Positions 8,241-16,198 of a stretch of 64,000 nt of DNA are shown one piece after another. The position numbers and the translations under genes were made by a program. A model generated the notes under the pieces. That model had not been told where the DNA came from. It was given only the letters and a program-made list of their open reading frames with translations, and made no database searches. Origin of the DNA: Clostridia bacterium (lineage in GTDB: Bacteria > Bacillota > Clostridia > Oscillospirales > CAG-272); NCBI GenBank assembly GCA_017501225.1, contig JAFVXH010000017.1, positions 1-64,000 of the forward strand, read 5' to 3'. Position 1 is the first letter of the stretch, and every line of letters begins with the position of its first letter.

Positions 8241-9572
8241 TTATCCGTAGATCTTTTTTAGGAGCTCTGCGCCTCCCGCAATGACGGCGTCCGCCGTGCC
8301 CGCGCCGGTTGTGCCCGAGGTGAATCTTCCCTCGTATGCGCCGCTGGCGCGAACCTCGTCGGGGATGACGTAGCCGTGCAGTCCGTTGGCAAGCTCCACG
8401 GGCACGGTGTGCGCAAACGGAGAATTCCTTTTGAGCTCCTTGCCGATCAGGGAGAACATCTCACCCGGCATCGCGAGCATGCCCCAAGGTCCTACGCGGT
8501 ATCCCGTCAGGACGAATGGCTCGGTAGCGGGAACGTTTTGTCCGTCCCGCAGGCACGCCGTAGCGGTTTCGATCTCCCAGATGGGAAGATATTCGGTTTT
8601 GGCGCGCTCGACGGTGTCTTTTGCCCACGCGAGCTCCTCATCGGTGAGCTGACGGCGGTTGACGGTCAGTGTTTTTTCTTCTACGGTAATCGTTTCGTCG
8701 CGTTCTGTTTCGGTCACGGCGTCCAGGGCGCGAGTGATCGTTTCCGCCATGCCGCGCCCCATACACTCGGGGGTGATGATGCCGGGGGCGGTATGAAGCG
8801 CGAGGTTGCTCTTGTGGAAAAAGTCAAAATGATTGACGTCGCCGCAGCAGCCGTTGAAAAAGAGAACGACGACGTCCTCACCGTACGCTTCCTTTAGCGC
8901 AAGCCGCATAAATCCCGGCCAGTCCGCGCAGAACTTGTTGCGCTCGCGCGTCATGCCGGCGGTGGCGTAGTTCGTGTCGGGATGGTTTGCGAAGTTGACG
9001 AGGATCGCGAGCGTCTTTTTGTCGCGTGTCACGCGCAGGATCTCGATGGTGTGATCGGGTTCATCATATGGACACACGACGTCGGCGCGATCGTAACCGG
9101 GATTGGTTGCGATGCTGCCGTCCTCCAGCCGTGCCAAGCGGCAGAAGGAGAAACGCGATTCCTCGGCGCTTGCGACGGAAAGCGCGGCGCCTCCCTGCAT
9201 GTTTTTGAATGCTTCGACGCCTGATTTCACGATGCGGTGCGCGACGACCTGCGCGATCTCGGGCTCTCCCGGTGTTTTCCAGAATTCGCGGTCAAGCGCG
9301 GGACCGGTATGCGTGTGCGTGGCGGCAAGCAGGACGTTTTGCATCGGGACGCCCGTGGCGTCCGCGATCTCCTTGCGGATCGCGGTTGCGTAATCGGTCG
9401 GGAAGAAGAGGTGATCGGCAGAGATCAGGATCACGACGGTTCCCTCATTCTCAAACGCCGCAGCGTTTGCCTGCAGAGGGGTATACGATCCCTTGGCAAG
9501 CGATGCGCTGAACTGACCGGGCATAAAGCCTTGAATGGGGGTATATTCAATTTCTGAAAATCCGGCTTTCAT
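8241..9572 (-). CDS. Neutral/alkaline ceramidase-family hydrolase
   Basis: The 443-residue protein has the pattern of the neutral/alkaline non-lysosomal ceramidase superfamily: VVILISADHLF, an ATHTHTGPAL histidine motif at about residue 83, NFANHPDT (about 204) and FFNGCCGDVNH (about 245). It has no signal peptide, so it is probably cytoplasmic. True ceramidases are usually longer and exported, so the amide or ester substrate here is unknown. The ATG at 9572 is preceded by AGGAG. A consensus promoter lies about 60 bases further upstream. A uridine-kinase-like gene follows. Confidence 0.8.
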   Translation of the reverse strand: MKAGFSEIEYTPIQGFMPGQFSASLAKGSYTPLQANAAAFENEGTVVILISADHLFFPTDYATAIRKEIADATGVPMQNVLLAATHTHTGPALDREFWKTPGEPEIAQVVAHRIVKSGVEAFKNMQGGAALSVASAEESRFSFCRLARLEDGSIATNPGYDRADVVCPYDEPDHTIEILRVTRDKKTLAILVNFANHPDTNYATAGMTRERNKFCADWPGFMRLALKEAYGEDVVVLFFNGCCGDVNHFDFFHKSNLALHTAPGIITPECMGRGMAETITRALDAVTETERDETITVEEKTLTVNRRQLTDEELAWAKDTVERAKTEYLPIWEIETATACLRDGQNVPATEPFVLTGYRVGPWGMLAMPGEMFSLIGKELKRNSPFAHTVPVELANGLHGYVIPDEVRASGAYEGRFTSGTTGAGTADAVIAGGAELLKKIYG

Positions 9573-9632
9573 AATTGGCTTCTCCTGTAGGGTGAAGACG
9601 AACGGTGTTTTTTGATTCGACACCTTTTCTAC

Positions 9633-9661
9633 ATTGTAACATGGATGGGTGTCGGTGTCAA
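9633..9661 (-). promoter_or_regulatory. Sigma-A promoter of the ceramidase-family gene
   Basis: On the minus strand, TTGACA (9656-9661) and TACAAT (9633-9638) with a 17-base spacer. Confidence 0.82.
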
Positions 9662-9770
9662 GTTTGAATTGGAGAATTCAGAGAGAAAGAGGGGAGGGGG
9701 CGCACGGTTTGCAAGCGGCAGGATAAGGGGTTCGAATCACCGAGTGCAGCGAAGAAGCATGGCAGTCGGA

Positions 9771-9884
9771 TTCAGAACCCAGCCTCGATTGCCTGCGGCA
9801 CTCTCGGCGCGAATTTGCTTCGCAAAGTTCGCCACGGTTCGCTACGCTCGCACGCGATCCCGAAGGGATCTCCTGCCCCTGCCA
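9771..9884 (+). repeat. tRNA-Trp-derived repeat, copy 1 (no tRNA attached)
   Basis: Nearly identical to 10724-10838, with the same first 63 bases and the same last 34 bases apart from small changes. The end, TCCTGCCCCTGCCA, equals the last 14 bases of the tRNA-Trp gene nearby, including CCA, on the opposite strand. The preceding GATCCCGAAGGGATC resembles a degenerate T arm. No tRNA follows this copy. The region 9573-10061 holds no other supported gene. Confidence 0.75.
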
Positions 9885-9924
9885 TAACAAAAGGCACGCC
9901 AATCGGCGTGCCTTTTGTTATGGC
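9881..9924. terminator. Long perfect hairpin at the end of repeat copy 1
   Basis: A 20-bp perfect stem with an AATC loop, starting inside the tRNA-like end of the repeat. It would terminate transcription in either direction. Confidence 0.65.
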
Positions 9925-10061
9925 TTGTCCTTTCAAAATCGATCCATGATTTTCGGTCGGTGGGTGGACTGATCCCTTGGCGATGATGGGAGTTGCTCTT
10001 GACCGCTGTCTTCCGGGGTGTCAGCATCATACTTGTAAACGGATCTATGTATTATATTATT

Positions 10062-10595
10062 TTATTGAGCGCCGTACAACCCAAGCACAACACTAATAAT
10101 CAAACAAAGGCTCCATAATAATATGAGTTTTTTAACTCGTTTATATCTCAACTTTGCATTTCTGCATCGCCGTATCAGAAAAAAGATCATCAATAATGAC
10201 GGATGCTCTATAGATATCAAGAGCTCGTTTCCTGAGTAACAGTCAAGACAACATGGTTCATTGCCACCGGTGCGGCTTATTAATCCGCTATCAATTTCTA
10301 TTTCAGTTATATCGTCGTATTTTACTTTGGTATCGCCGCGTGAAAAATGATCATCAAAGAGAAATACGGTATATTTGGTAAAAGGAAGAGTAAGAACATT
10401 AAGCAAACAGCAAAATACTACAATCAGAACAAGCATCAGCAAGAACGCCAGAAAAACGCAGAGAATATCGTTTGTTGTATAATTCTCTTTTCCGATTAAA
10501 AGTATCATAAGGGGTATTCCGACACTAAAAGGAGAAAGGATTTCGATCATCGCAAACATAAATGTAGTAATTTTGTTTGGCTTGAATTTTTTCAT
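10062..10595 (-). CDS. AT-rich membrane protein of unknown function
   Basis: A 177-residue protein with hydrophobic segments at about residues 10-35, 45-72 and near the C terminus (LILLWSLCLIISVVLGLY). A middle soluble region (about 75-130) looks like a small beta domain (TKYTVFLFDDHFSRGDTKVK). A clear AAAGGAG lies before the ATG. Its codon and base use is visibly more AT-rich than that of all neighbours. It sits between two direct copies of a tRNA-Trp-derived repeat, so recent acquisition is likely. I do not recognise a family. Confidence 0.7.
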   Translation of the reverse strand: MKKFKPNKITTFMFAMIEILSPFSVGIPLMILLIGKENYTTNDILCVFLAFLLMLVLIVVFCCLLNVLTLPFTKYTVFLFDDHFSRGDTKVKYDDITEIEIDSGLISRTGGNEPCCLDCYSGNELLISIEHPSLLMIFFLIRRCRNAKLRYKRVKKLILLWSLCLIISVVLGLYGAQ

Positions 10596-10723
10596 TTTGC
10601 ATTCTCCTTTGCTGTATTGATCTTCTTCATTATATCACGAGCCCGTCAATATTTCAAGTACTTCACCTGTTCGAGCCATTTTGGCAAAAATGTATTTAAG
10701 AAAAAAAGAAAACGGCACTCGAA

Positions 10724-10838
10724 TTCAGAACCCAGCCTCGATTGCCTGCGGCACTCTCGGCGCGAATTTGCTTCGCAAAGTTCGCCGCGGGCAAGCGGAG
10801 CTTGCACACGATCCCGAAGGGATCTCCTGCCCCTGCCA
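10724..10838 (+). repeat. tRNA-Trp-derived repeat, copy 2 (abuts tRNA-Trp)
   Basis: Second copy of the element at 9771-9884, in the same orientation. Its last bases repeat the 3' end of tRNA-Trp in inverted orientation and run straight into a hairpin shared with the tRNA gene. Confidence 0.78.
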
Positions 10839-10893
10839 AACAGAAAGCACCAAGCCAATCGGCTTGGTGCTTTCTGTTTGGCAGGGGCAGGAG
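10824..10893 (-). terminator. 33-bp stem joining repeat and tRNA-Trp 3' end; tRNA terminator
   Basis: Positions 10824-10856 and 10861-10893 are perfectly complementary, with an AATC loop. The inner 42 bases are the terminator-like hairpin downstream of tRNA-Trp. The outer part is the tRNA 3' end and its inverted copy. Confidence 0.8.
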
Positions 10894-10954
10894 GATTCGA
10901 ACCCGCGACCCACGGTTTTGGAGACCGGTACTCTACCAGCTGAGCTATACCCCT
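10879..10954 (-). tRNA. tRNA-Trp (anticodon CCA)
   Basis: The 76-base gene folds as a full cloverleaf. The acceptor stem is AGGGGTA with TGCCCCT. The discriminator is G73, as expected for bacterial tRNA-Trp, and the gene encodes CCA. The anticodon loop is CTCCAAA and the T loop is in GGTTCGAATCC. The outermost anticodon-stem pair is a C-T mismatch. The minus-strand promoter at 10982-11010 and the hairpin downstream make it a single-gene transcript. Confidence 0.95.
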
Positions 10955-10981
10955 GTGTGCAGATTCTCTGCAACAGGTGTT

Positions 10982-11010
10982 ATTATACCATACCTTTTTT
11001 CAAATTGCAA
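10982..11010 (-). promoter_or_regulatory. Promoter of tRNA-Trp
   Basis: TTGCAA (11005-11010) and TATAAT (10982-10987) on the minus strand, 17 bases apart, ending about 28 bases before the mature tRNA. Confidence 0.82.
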
Positions 11011-11059
11011 GGGGTTTTTGAAAAAAACTCCTGTGCTTTGCAAAAAGATATGCTATGCA

Positions 11060-11088
11060 TTGACTTTTTCTTTGCTCTGTGTTATACT
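11060..11088 (+). promoter_or_regulatory. Promoter of the gene at 11133
   Basis: TTGACT (11060-11065) and TATACT (11083-11088) with 17 bases between. Confidence 0.8.
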
Positions 11089-11132
11089 TTTTATATTATT
11101 TCATTTTTAACATCCGACGCGGAGGTCTTACT

Positions 11133-12110
11133 ATGTCCATGGAATCAAAACAGGATCGCGTGCAAATTTACGTTCCCGAGGAGGATTTCTGGGAACGCAA
11201 GCGCGTGCGCGGCTGTCGCATCTGCCTTGAGGATTGCGCTGTTCTGGATGCGCGTCGCGATTTTTCAACCGTTTCCTATCGCGGAAATCTGCCTGCCTTC
11301 GACGGGGATTTTCTCCACAGTGTCGGTCTTTCCTCCTCCGAGCGCAACTTCTTGTTTACCGCGATCTCCTCGCACCGCCGCTTGCTGCTCCGTTCCTCCC
11401 TTGGCGCCATTTTGGTCTTTGCCGATCACCTATCCGACACGGGACTCGTTCCGGTGATCCGTCCGCACGTGCCGCCTGAAACGACGGTCGATGCGCACGG
11501 TGCCTCGCTTCTTCGCGCGCTCTCACTTGGCGGACACACGGAATTCGGCATCTCTCCCTCGTTTGCATCGCTTTCCGACTGTGCCCGCGCGCAGGACGTG
11601 CAAGTGCTAAGGACCCTGGATGAGATCTTTTATTACGTCGACGGAGCAATGTCGGAGGACCGCGCCTCTATTCCGCTCTCCAGTGCCATTTTGCGTTTTG
11701 CCAACTTTGCGGGATGCGATCCGAAGCGGATCACTCTACCCGAAGCATTTCCCGCGCTTTCCCGACAGGACGAGCGGCGATTGCTCGATTTTCTCCTTTG
11801 TGCCTTCCTTACGCTGCGTCAAAAGTCGGGCGGAGCAAGCTTTTCCGAGTCAGACGAGCGTGTTACACTCTCGCTGTCAATCGACCTCTCGAGCCCAATC
11901 GGTCTTGGAGCAAACGCATCTGCGACCGATGCTACGCGTTCGTTCCCGTTTTTGCAATGCTCCTGCTTTGAAGGAGCGGAAGCTTCGCTTTCGGATGACG
12001 GAACGGTTCTGAAAACCGCGTTGGAGCTGCATCCGACACCGCTTACCATCGCGTCCGCGTCCCTACTTCACCCTCTGCTGCTGCGCGTTCTTTGCACGGT
12101 GCAGGCTTAA
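11133..12110 (+). CDS. Hypothetical protein with an N-terminal cysteine pair
   Basis: A 325-residue protein I cannot place. It starts with a charged segment and a short CRICLEDC motif at about residues 30-37. The rest is Ser/Leu-rich with no signal peptide or membrane span. The start at 11133 has GGAGG 7 bases upstream and a good promoter before it. It stands alone and ends at a bidirectional terminator shared with the convergent rplA. The even composition and good signals argue that it is a real gene. Confidence 0.7.
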   Translation: MSMESKQDRVQIYVPEEDFWERKRVRGCRICLEDCAVLDARRDFSTVSYRGNLPAFDGDFLHSVGLSSSERNFLFTAISSHRRLLLRSSLGAILVFADHLSDTGLVPVIRPHVPPETTVDAHGASLLRALSLGGHTEFGISPSFASLSDCARAQDVQVLRTLDEIFYYVDGAMSEDRASIPLSSAILRFANFAGCDPKRITLPEAFPALSRQDERRLLDFLLCAFLTLRQKSGGASFSESDERVTLSLSIDLSSPIGLGANASATDATRSFPFLQCSCFEGAEASLSDDGTVLKTALELHPTPLTIASASLLHPLLLRVLCTVQA

Positions 12111-12116
12111 TACGAC

Positions 12117-12158
12117 AAAAAGAAACGGAGTGCTTCGTGGAAGCACTCCGTTTCTTTT
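12117..12158. terminator. Bidirectional terminator
   Basis: A stem of 19-20 bp with a GTG loop, flanked by A and T runs, between the convergent genes ending at 12110 and 12167. Confidence 0.88.
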
Positions 12159-12166
12159 CGGCTTGA

Positions 12167-12862
12167 TTAGCCAAGCTTTGCCTGGTTGACCTTAATGCCG
12201 GGGCCCATCGTGGAAGCCACGACGCAGCTCTTGATATACTGACCCTTAGCAGCAGCGGGCTTTGCCTTGATGATTGCGCCAAGGAGAGTGTCGAAGTTCT
12301 CCTGGATCTTCTCAGCACCGAAGGAAGCCTTGCCGATGGGGCAGTGGATGATGTTGGTCTTATCCAGACGGTACTCGATCTTACCTGCCTTTGCCTCAGT
12401 AACGGCGCGGACAACGTCGGGAGTAACGGTACCTGCCTTGGGAGAAGGCATGAGTCCCTTAGGACCGAGAACCTTACCCAGACGACCGATGACTGCCATC
12501 ATATCGGGCGTTGCGATTACAACGTCGAAATCGAACCAGTTTTCCTTCTGGATCTTCTCTGCGTACTCTGCGCCGCCTGCGTAATCTGCGCCTGCGTCCA
12601 GAGCCTTCTGAATGTTGTCACCCTTTGCAAAAACGAGAGTCTTTACGGTCTTACCGGTTCCGTTGGGGAGAACGACGGCGCCGCGGACCTGCTGGTCAGC
12701 GTGGCGGGAGTCAACGCCCAGACGAACGTGAACCTCGATGGTCTCGTCGAACTTTGCCTTAGAGGTCTGGCAAACCAGAGCCATAGCCTCTGCGGGATCG
12801 TACAATTTGGATTTTTCGATCAGCTTTGTGCTGTCAACATACTTTTTACCGAACTTAGCCAT
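12167..12862 (-). CDS. rplA: Ribosomal protein L1
   Basis: The 231-residue length and the motifs [30 protein letters not shown] and [15 protein letters not shown] are typical of bacterial L1, which forms the L1 stalk of the large subunit and binds 23S rRNA. It is last in the rpmG-secE-nusG-rplK-rplA operon, 14 bases after rplK. L1 often represses its own mRNA in bacteria. No regulatory site is claimed here. Confidence 0.98.
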   Translation of the reverse strand: MAKFGKKYVDSTKLIEKSKLYDPAEAMALVCQTSKAKFDETIEVHVRLGVDSRHADQQVRGAVVLPNGTGKTVKTLVFAKGDNIQKALDAGADYAGGAEYAEKIQKENWFDFDVVIATPDMMAVIGRLGKVLGPKGLMPSPKAGTVTPDVVRAVTEAKAGKIEYRLDKTNIIHCPIGKASFGAEKIQENFDTLLGAIIKAKPAAAKGQYIKSCVVASTMGPGIKVNQAKLG

Positions 12863-12876
12863 TTCTGTTACCCTCC

Positions 12877-13302
12877 TTATTCCTCAACGGTAACGCCCAT
12901 GGAGCGTGCGGTACCGGCAATCATGCTCATTGCGCTTTCCAGATTTGCAGCGTTGAGATCCTTCATCTTGGTCTCTGCGATCGTCTTTACCTGCTCCTTG
13001 GTCAGCTTTGCGACCTTGGTCTTGTTGGGCTTGTCGGAGCCGGACTCGATGCCTGCAGCCTTCTTGATCAGAACGGGAGCGGGGGGAGTCTTGGTGATAA
13101 AGGTGAAGGAACGGTCTGCGTAAACGGTAATTACAACGGGGATGATAAGACCGATGTCATTCTTAGTTCTTTCGTTGAACTCCTTGGTGAATACGGGGAT
13201 TGCGACACCGTACTGACCGAGTGCAGGACCTACGGGAGGCTGCGGAGTTGCTTTACCTGCGGGCAATTGCAGTTTGATATAACCCAAAATTTTCTTTGCC
13301 AT
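12877..13302 (-). CDS. rplK: Ribosomal protein L11
   Basis: The 141-residue protein has the classic [21 protein letters not shown] terminus and the [14 protein letters not shown] motif. L11 binds the GTPase-associated region of 23S rRNA. It is followed directly by rplA. Confidence 0.98.
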   Translation of the reverse strand: MAKKILGYIKLQLPAGKATPQPPVGPALGQYGVAIPVFTKEFNERTKNDIGLIIPVVITVYADRSFTFITKTPPAPVLIKKAAGIESGSDKPNKTKVAKLTKEQVKTIAETKMKDLNAANLESAMSMIAGTARSMGVTVEE

Positions 13303-13392
13303 AGTAGTTTAATCCTCCAAATGTGGTTTTTTGCGGAAGAATGTAAATAAAATTTTCTTCCTCCCACGTGTCGGCTATCAGCCGGCGGAACG

Positions 13393-13935
13393 TTAATTTG
13401 CGAGCTTGACCTGAGATGCTTCGAGCTCGACCGGCATATCGCGCGTTCCTCTCTTGATCAGAACGGTTACGTTCTTCAGATCCTCGGAAATCGCCTGTAC
13501 CGTACCGGAGAAGCCCTCAAACAATCCTGCCGCCACCACAACGGTGTCGCCAACCGCAAAGGCAAGCTTGACCTGCTGTACCTGCTCAATGGAGAGAGCA
13601 GCTACCTCCTCCTCGCTCAAAGGAGTGGGGCGGGATCCGGGACCTACGAAGCCGGTAACACCCGTGATATTTCTGACGGCGTGCCAGCTTTCTTCATTCA
13701 TGATCATCTTGACGTACACGTAGCAGGGAAACAGCTTGGTTTCCACTTCCTTCTCGGTTTCTCCGTTCTTTTCGATGACGGTTTCAACCGGAATGCGGAT
13801 GTCAAAAATCAGATGGCCGAGGCCTCGGTTCTCGATGATTTTTTCGAGATTTGCTTTTACTTTGTTTTCGTAGCCGGAGTAAGTGTGCGCCACATACCAT
13901 CTCGGGCCAACGTTCATTTCATTGATATCACTCAT
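13393..13935 (-). CDS. nusG: Transcription elongation/antitermination factor NusG
   Basis: A 180-residue protein with the NGN domain (RWYVAHTYSGYENKVKANLE) followed by a KOW domain (VGDTVVVAAGLFEGFSGTVQ) from about residue 128. It is positioned between secE and rplK in the canonical order. It associates with RNA polymerase and modulates pausing. Confidence 0.98.
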   Translation of the reverse strand: MSDINEMNVGPRWYVAHTYSGYENKVKANLEKIIENRGLGHLIFDIRIPVETVIEKNGETEKEVETKLFPCYVYVKMIMNEESWHAVRNITGVTGFVGPGSRPTPLSEEEVAALSIEQVQQVKLAFAVGDTVVVAAGLFEGFSGTVQAISEDLKNVTVLIKRGTRDMPVELEASQVKLAN

Positions 13936-13953
13936 ATGCGTTTATCAATCGGC

Positions 13954-14517
13954 TCACTTCGTGAAAATACCGATGAAAGCCAAAATTCCCTTGGAAAGAC
14001 CGAAGTCGATCAGGCAGATTGCAAGTGCGCAAAGTGCCAGGACTACCAGAACCACCCAAGTGTTCTTCTTGGTCTGGTCCCAAGTCAGCCACACGACCTT
14101 CTTTGCCTCGCTCTTCATCACACGAAGGAACTTCTTGATCTTTTCCTGGAAACGGATGCCAAGCACAACTGCTACGATCAGCGCAACGCCTACCACGATC
14201 AAGGTCACAAGGGTCTTGGTGCTCATACCGTCCTTTTTATCGGTAGTGGTAGGAGCGGTGGTGGATGCTGCGGTCGTTCCTGCGGTCGTTGCCGCAGTGG
14301 TTGCCGCGGTCGTCGCCGCAGTTGTTTCTGCAGTGGTCTCCGCAGTCGTTCCTGCAGTCGTTTCCGCAGTGGTTTCTGCGGTGGTTGCTGCGGTCGTTGC
14401 TGCCGTTGTTCCCTGGCCCGTAGTCTCGGCAAAGGTGGGAATTGCAAAGAGGGAAATCATCAGAGCGACGGTCAGAAGAGCCGTGCCCCATACCTTCAAC
14501 AGGGTTCCTGTTCTCAT
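13954..14517 (-). CDS. secE: SecE translocase subunit with a signal peptide and a Thr/Ala/Glu repeat
   Basis: The C-terminal part (KKFLRVMKSEAKKVVWLTW, then a membrane helix) is a normal SecE. In front of it lies a predicted signal peptide (start MRTGTLLKVWG, cleavage near FAIPTFA), about 60 residues of ATTA/ETTA/GTTA repeats, and an extra hydrophobic helix. SecE in Bacillota is usually 60-90 residues and this is 187. The Thr-rich stretch would face outside. The start is ambiguous. ATG 14517 has a distant AAGGA, and the frame continues to ATG 14547 with no binding site. An internal ATG at 14226 is preceded by AAAAGGA four bases away and would yield a 90-residue conventional SecE. The position between rpmG and nusG confirms identity. 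Confidence 0.9.
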   Translation of the reverse strand: MRTGTLLKVWGTALLTVALMISLFAIPTFAETTGQGTTAATTAATTAETTAETTAGTTAETTAETTAATTAATTAATTAGTTAASTTAPTTTDKKDGMSTKTLVTLIVVGVALIVAVVLGIRFQEKIKKFLRVMKSEAKKVVWLTWDQTKKNTWVVLVVLALCALAICLIDFGLSKGILAFIGIFTK

Positions 14518-14557
14518 GTCTGAATGGATTCCTTTCTTCAAATTCATTTGCCGTGGA

Positions 14558-14722
14558 TTACTTTGTTTCCTTGTGGAGCGTATGCTTGTGACAAAACTTG
14601 CAGTGCTTCATCAGCTCCAATCTGTCAGGGTCATTTTTCTTGTTCTTCTTTGTGTCGTAGTTTCTCTGCTTGCACTCCGTGCATGCGAGAGTGATCTTGA
14701 CACGTGCGTCGTTCTTCGCCAT
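14558..14722 (-). CDS. rpmG: Ribosomal protein L33
   Basis: A 54-residue protein with two zinc-binding CxxC pairs (ACTECK and HCKFCHKH) and the [20 protein letters not shown] core of L33. GGAGG precedes the ATG. It is the first gene of the rpmG-secE-nusG-rplKA operon. Confidence 0.96.
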   Translation of the reverse strand: MAKNDARVKITLACTECKQRNYDTKKNKKNDPDRLELMKHCKFCHKHTLHKETK

Positions 14723-14860
14723 TAGCGGCACCTCCTATTTTAGATTTTTGTGTGTACCTCCCTCTCAAAAGCAGGATCTGACCGATAGGGTGGCGCGCAG
14801 ACCCCTTCCTTGCACCTAAAAATGGGCACAAAGAAAAAACCCTTTTGCAGAGGTAGAGAC

Positions 14861-14890
14861 ATTATAGCACACTTGTCCTCTCCGTGTCAA
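14861..14890 (-). promoter_or_regulatory. Promoter of the rpmG-secE-nusG-rplKA operon
   Basis: TTGACA (14885-14890) and TATAAT (14861-14866) on the minus strand, spaced by 18 bases. Confidence 0.85.
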
Positions 14891-14971
14891 GACTTTTTTT
14901 CACTTTTTTCAAAAAAATTGCAAAAAAGTGCAAATATATATAATGAAGGGAATTTTCTTGCGCAAAAGCTA

Positions 14972-15000
14972 TTGATTTTCCTTTGCGAATCCGTTATAAT
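14972..15000 (+). promoter_or_regulatory. Promoter of the DUF1836-to-fumC operon
   Basis: TTGATT (14972-14977) and TATAAT (14995-15000), spacer 17. Confidence 0.8.
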
Positions 15001-15093
15001 ATCGGTAACGGCTTGCGGTTTTGAAAAACGCATGACGCGGAGTGAAGCACTGCGCACCGCGGCAACCAAAGCCGAGAAAGGGGATCTTTACCC

Positions 15094-15750
15094 ATGGATA
15101 TGCAAAAAATGCAGAATCTGGTAGGCGAGGCGGTACGGGATGCGGACCTTCATCCCGAGGAAATCCCCGCCATCGATCTTTATTTGGATCAGATCACAAG
15201 TCTTACGCAAGGAAAGCTCAAGGAGAGCTCCGAGCACTACCACGACCGCATTCTGACCAAGACGATGATCAACAACTATTCCAAGGACGGCTTGATCGCG
15301 CCCACCAAGGGGAAGAAATATTCCAAGGAGCATATTTTACAGATGCTTCTGGTCTATTCCATGAAAAATACGCTTTCCATTGGAGAGATCAAGCGCATCC
15401 TGCAGCACGTCTACGGGCTTCCCGAATATTCCGACGCGCTCCTTGAGGACGTCTACCTCCGCTTTCTGGAGATCAAGGAGATGGAGCGCGACGAGATTTG
15501 GGACGGTGTGGACTGCTTTGTGGAGAGAAGCAAGCTGGACGTATCTGACGAGGCGGATTTTCTGACGCTGATCTTAGGGCTTGCCTCCCTGTCCTCCTAT
15601 TATAAGAGCATCGTGCAGGTGCTTCTGGAGGAGCATTATTCCGATCGAAGTGCCGAGCGTGAGCGCGAGGAGAATGAGGCAAAGCTGCAGCGCAAGCTGG
15701 AAAAGAAGGCGGCAAAGACAAAGCGTAAGGAATCGGAGGCGGCAGAATGA
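15094..15750 (+). CDS. DUF1836 domain protein
   Basis: A 218-residue protein. The central region (DRILTKTMINNYSKDGLIAP, then KKYSKEHILQMLLVYSMKN) matches DUF1836, which has a MerR-like winged helix-turn-helix look. The C terminus is a Lys/Glu-rich helix. The molecular function of the family is not established, and a DNA-binding role is inferred. Its stop overlaps the start of mrnC (ATGA). Confidence 0.85.
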   Translation: MDMQKMQNLVGEAVRDADLHPEEIPAIDLYLDQITSLTQGKLKESSEHYHDRILTKTMINNYSKDGLIAPTKGKKYSKEHILQMLLVYSMKNTLSIGEIKRILQHVYGLPEYSDALLEDVYLRFLEIKEMERDEIWDGVDCFVERSKLDVSDEADFLTLILGLASLSSYYKSIVQVLLEEHYSDRSAEREREENEAKLQRKLEKKAAKTKRKESEAAE

Positions 15751-16145
15751 ATTTGCAGGACGTCAGCACGCAAGCGCTTGCCTATCTTGGAGATTGCGTC
15801 ATCGAGCTTTGCGTCAGAGGGCACTTGGTGGAGTCGGGGCTTTCCACCTCGGCACACCTGAACGCCGAGGCACTCAACTACGTCCGCGCGGGCGCGCAGG
15901 CGCAGGCGATGAAGCGGCTTCTTCCGCACCTGAACGAGGAGGAGGACGCCTACTTCCGCCGCGGACGGAATATCGGGCATACCAACGTGCCGAAGCGGGC
16001 GACCGTCAGCGAGTATCGGAGCGCGACGGGCATGGAGGTGCTGTTCGGATATCTGCACGTCACGGGGCAGACGGCGCGCATCGACGAGCTGTTCGCGCTT
16101 GCTTATCTGCAGGAGGCGTCGGAGGATGGCACGGACGCATCATGA
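15747..16145 (+). CDS. mrnC: Mini-ribonuclease III
   Basis: A 132-residue RNase III catalytic domain without a double-stranded RNA-binding domain. Catalytic landmarks are LAYLGDCVIELCVR and, near residue 90, SEYRSATGMEVLFGYL. In Bacillus it matures 23S rRNA ends. The gene usually lies beside cysS. Here it overlaps a DUF1836 gene. Confidence 0.95.
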   Translation: MNLQDVSTQALAYLGDCVIELCVRGHLVESGLSTSAHLNAEALNYVRAGAQAQAMKRLLPHLNEEEDAYFRRGRNIGHTNVPKRATVSEYRSATGMEVLFGYLHVTGQTARIDELFALAYLQEASEDGTDAS

Positions 16146-16198
16146 TTTGTCAGTACGTAACAAAATAAATCCAACTTTTACCGAAAGGAATTCAGAAG

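Larger units (their letters stand above)
14723..15093. other. Divergent promoter region
   Basis: This gap holds an approximately 130-base leader and promoter for rpmG leftwards and a separate promoter for the rightward operon. The A/T-rich centre (14888-14960) shows no gene. Confidence 0.6.

Noticed and set aside
9612-9902. Short Arg/Cys-rich open frames in the tRNA-linked repeats
   Set aside because: They recur only because the DNA repeat recurs, have no ribosome binding sites and overlap hairpins.
13954-14547. SecE extension caused by a sequencing or assembly error
   Set aside because: The reading frame is continuous through the signal peptide, repeat and SecE part, and the signal peptide is well formed; no frameshift is needed.
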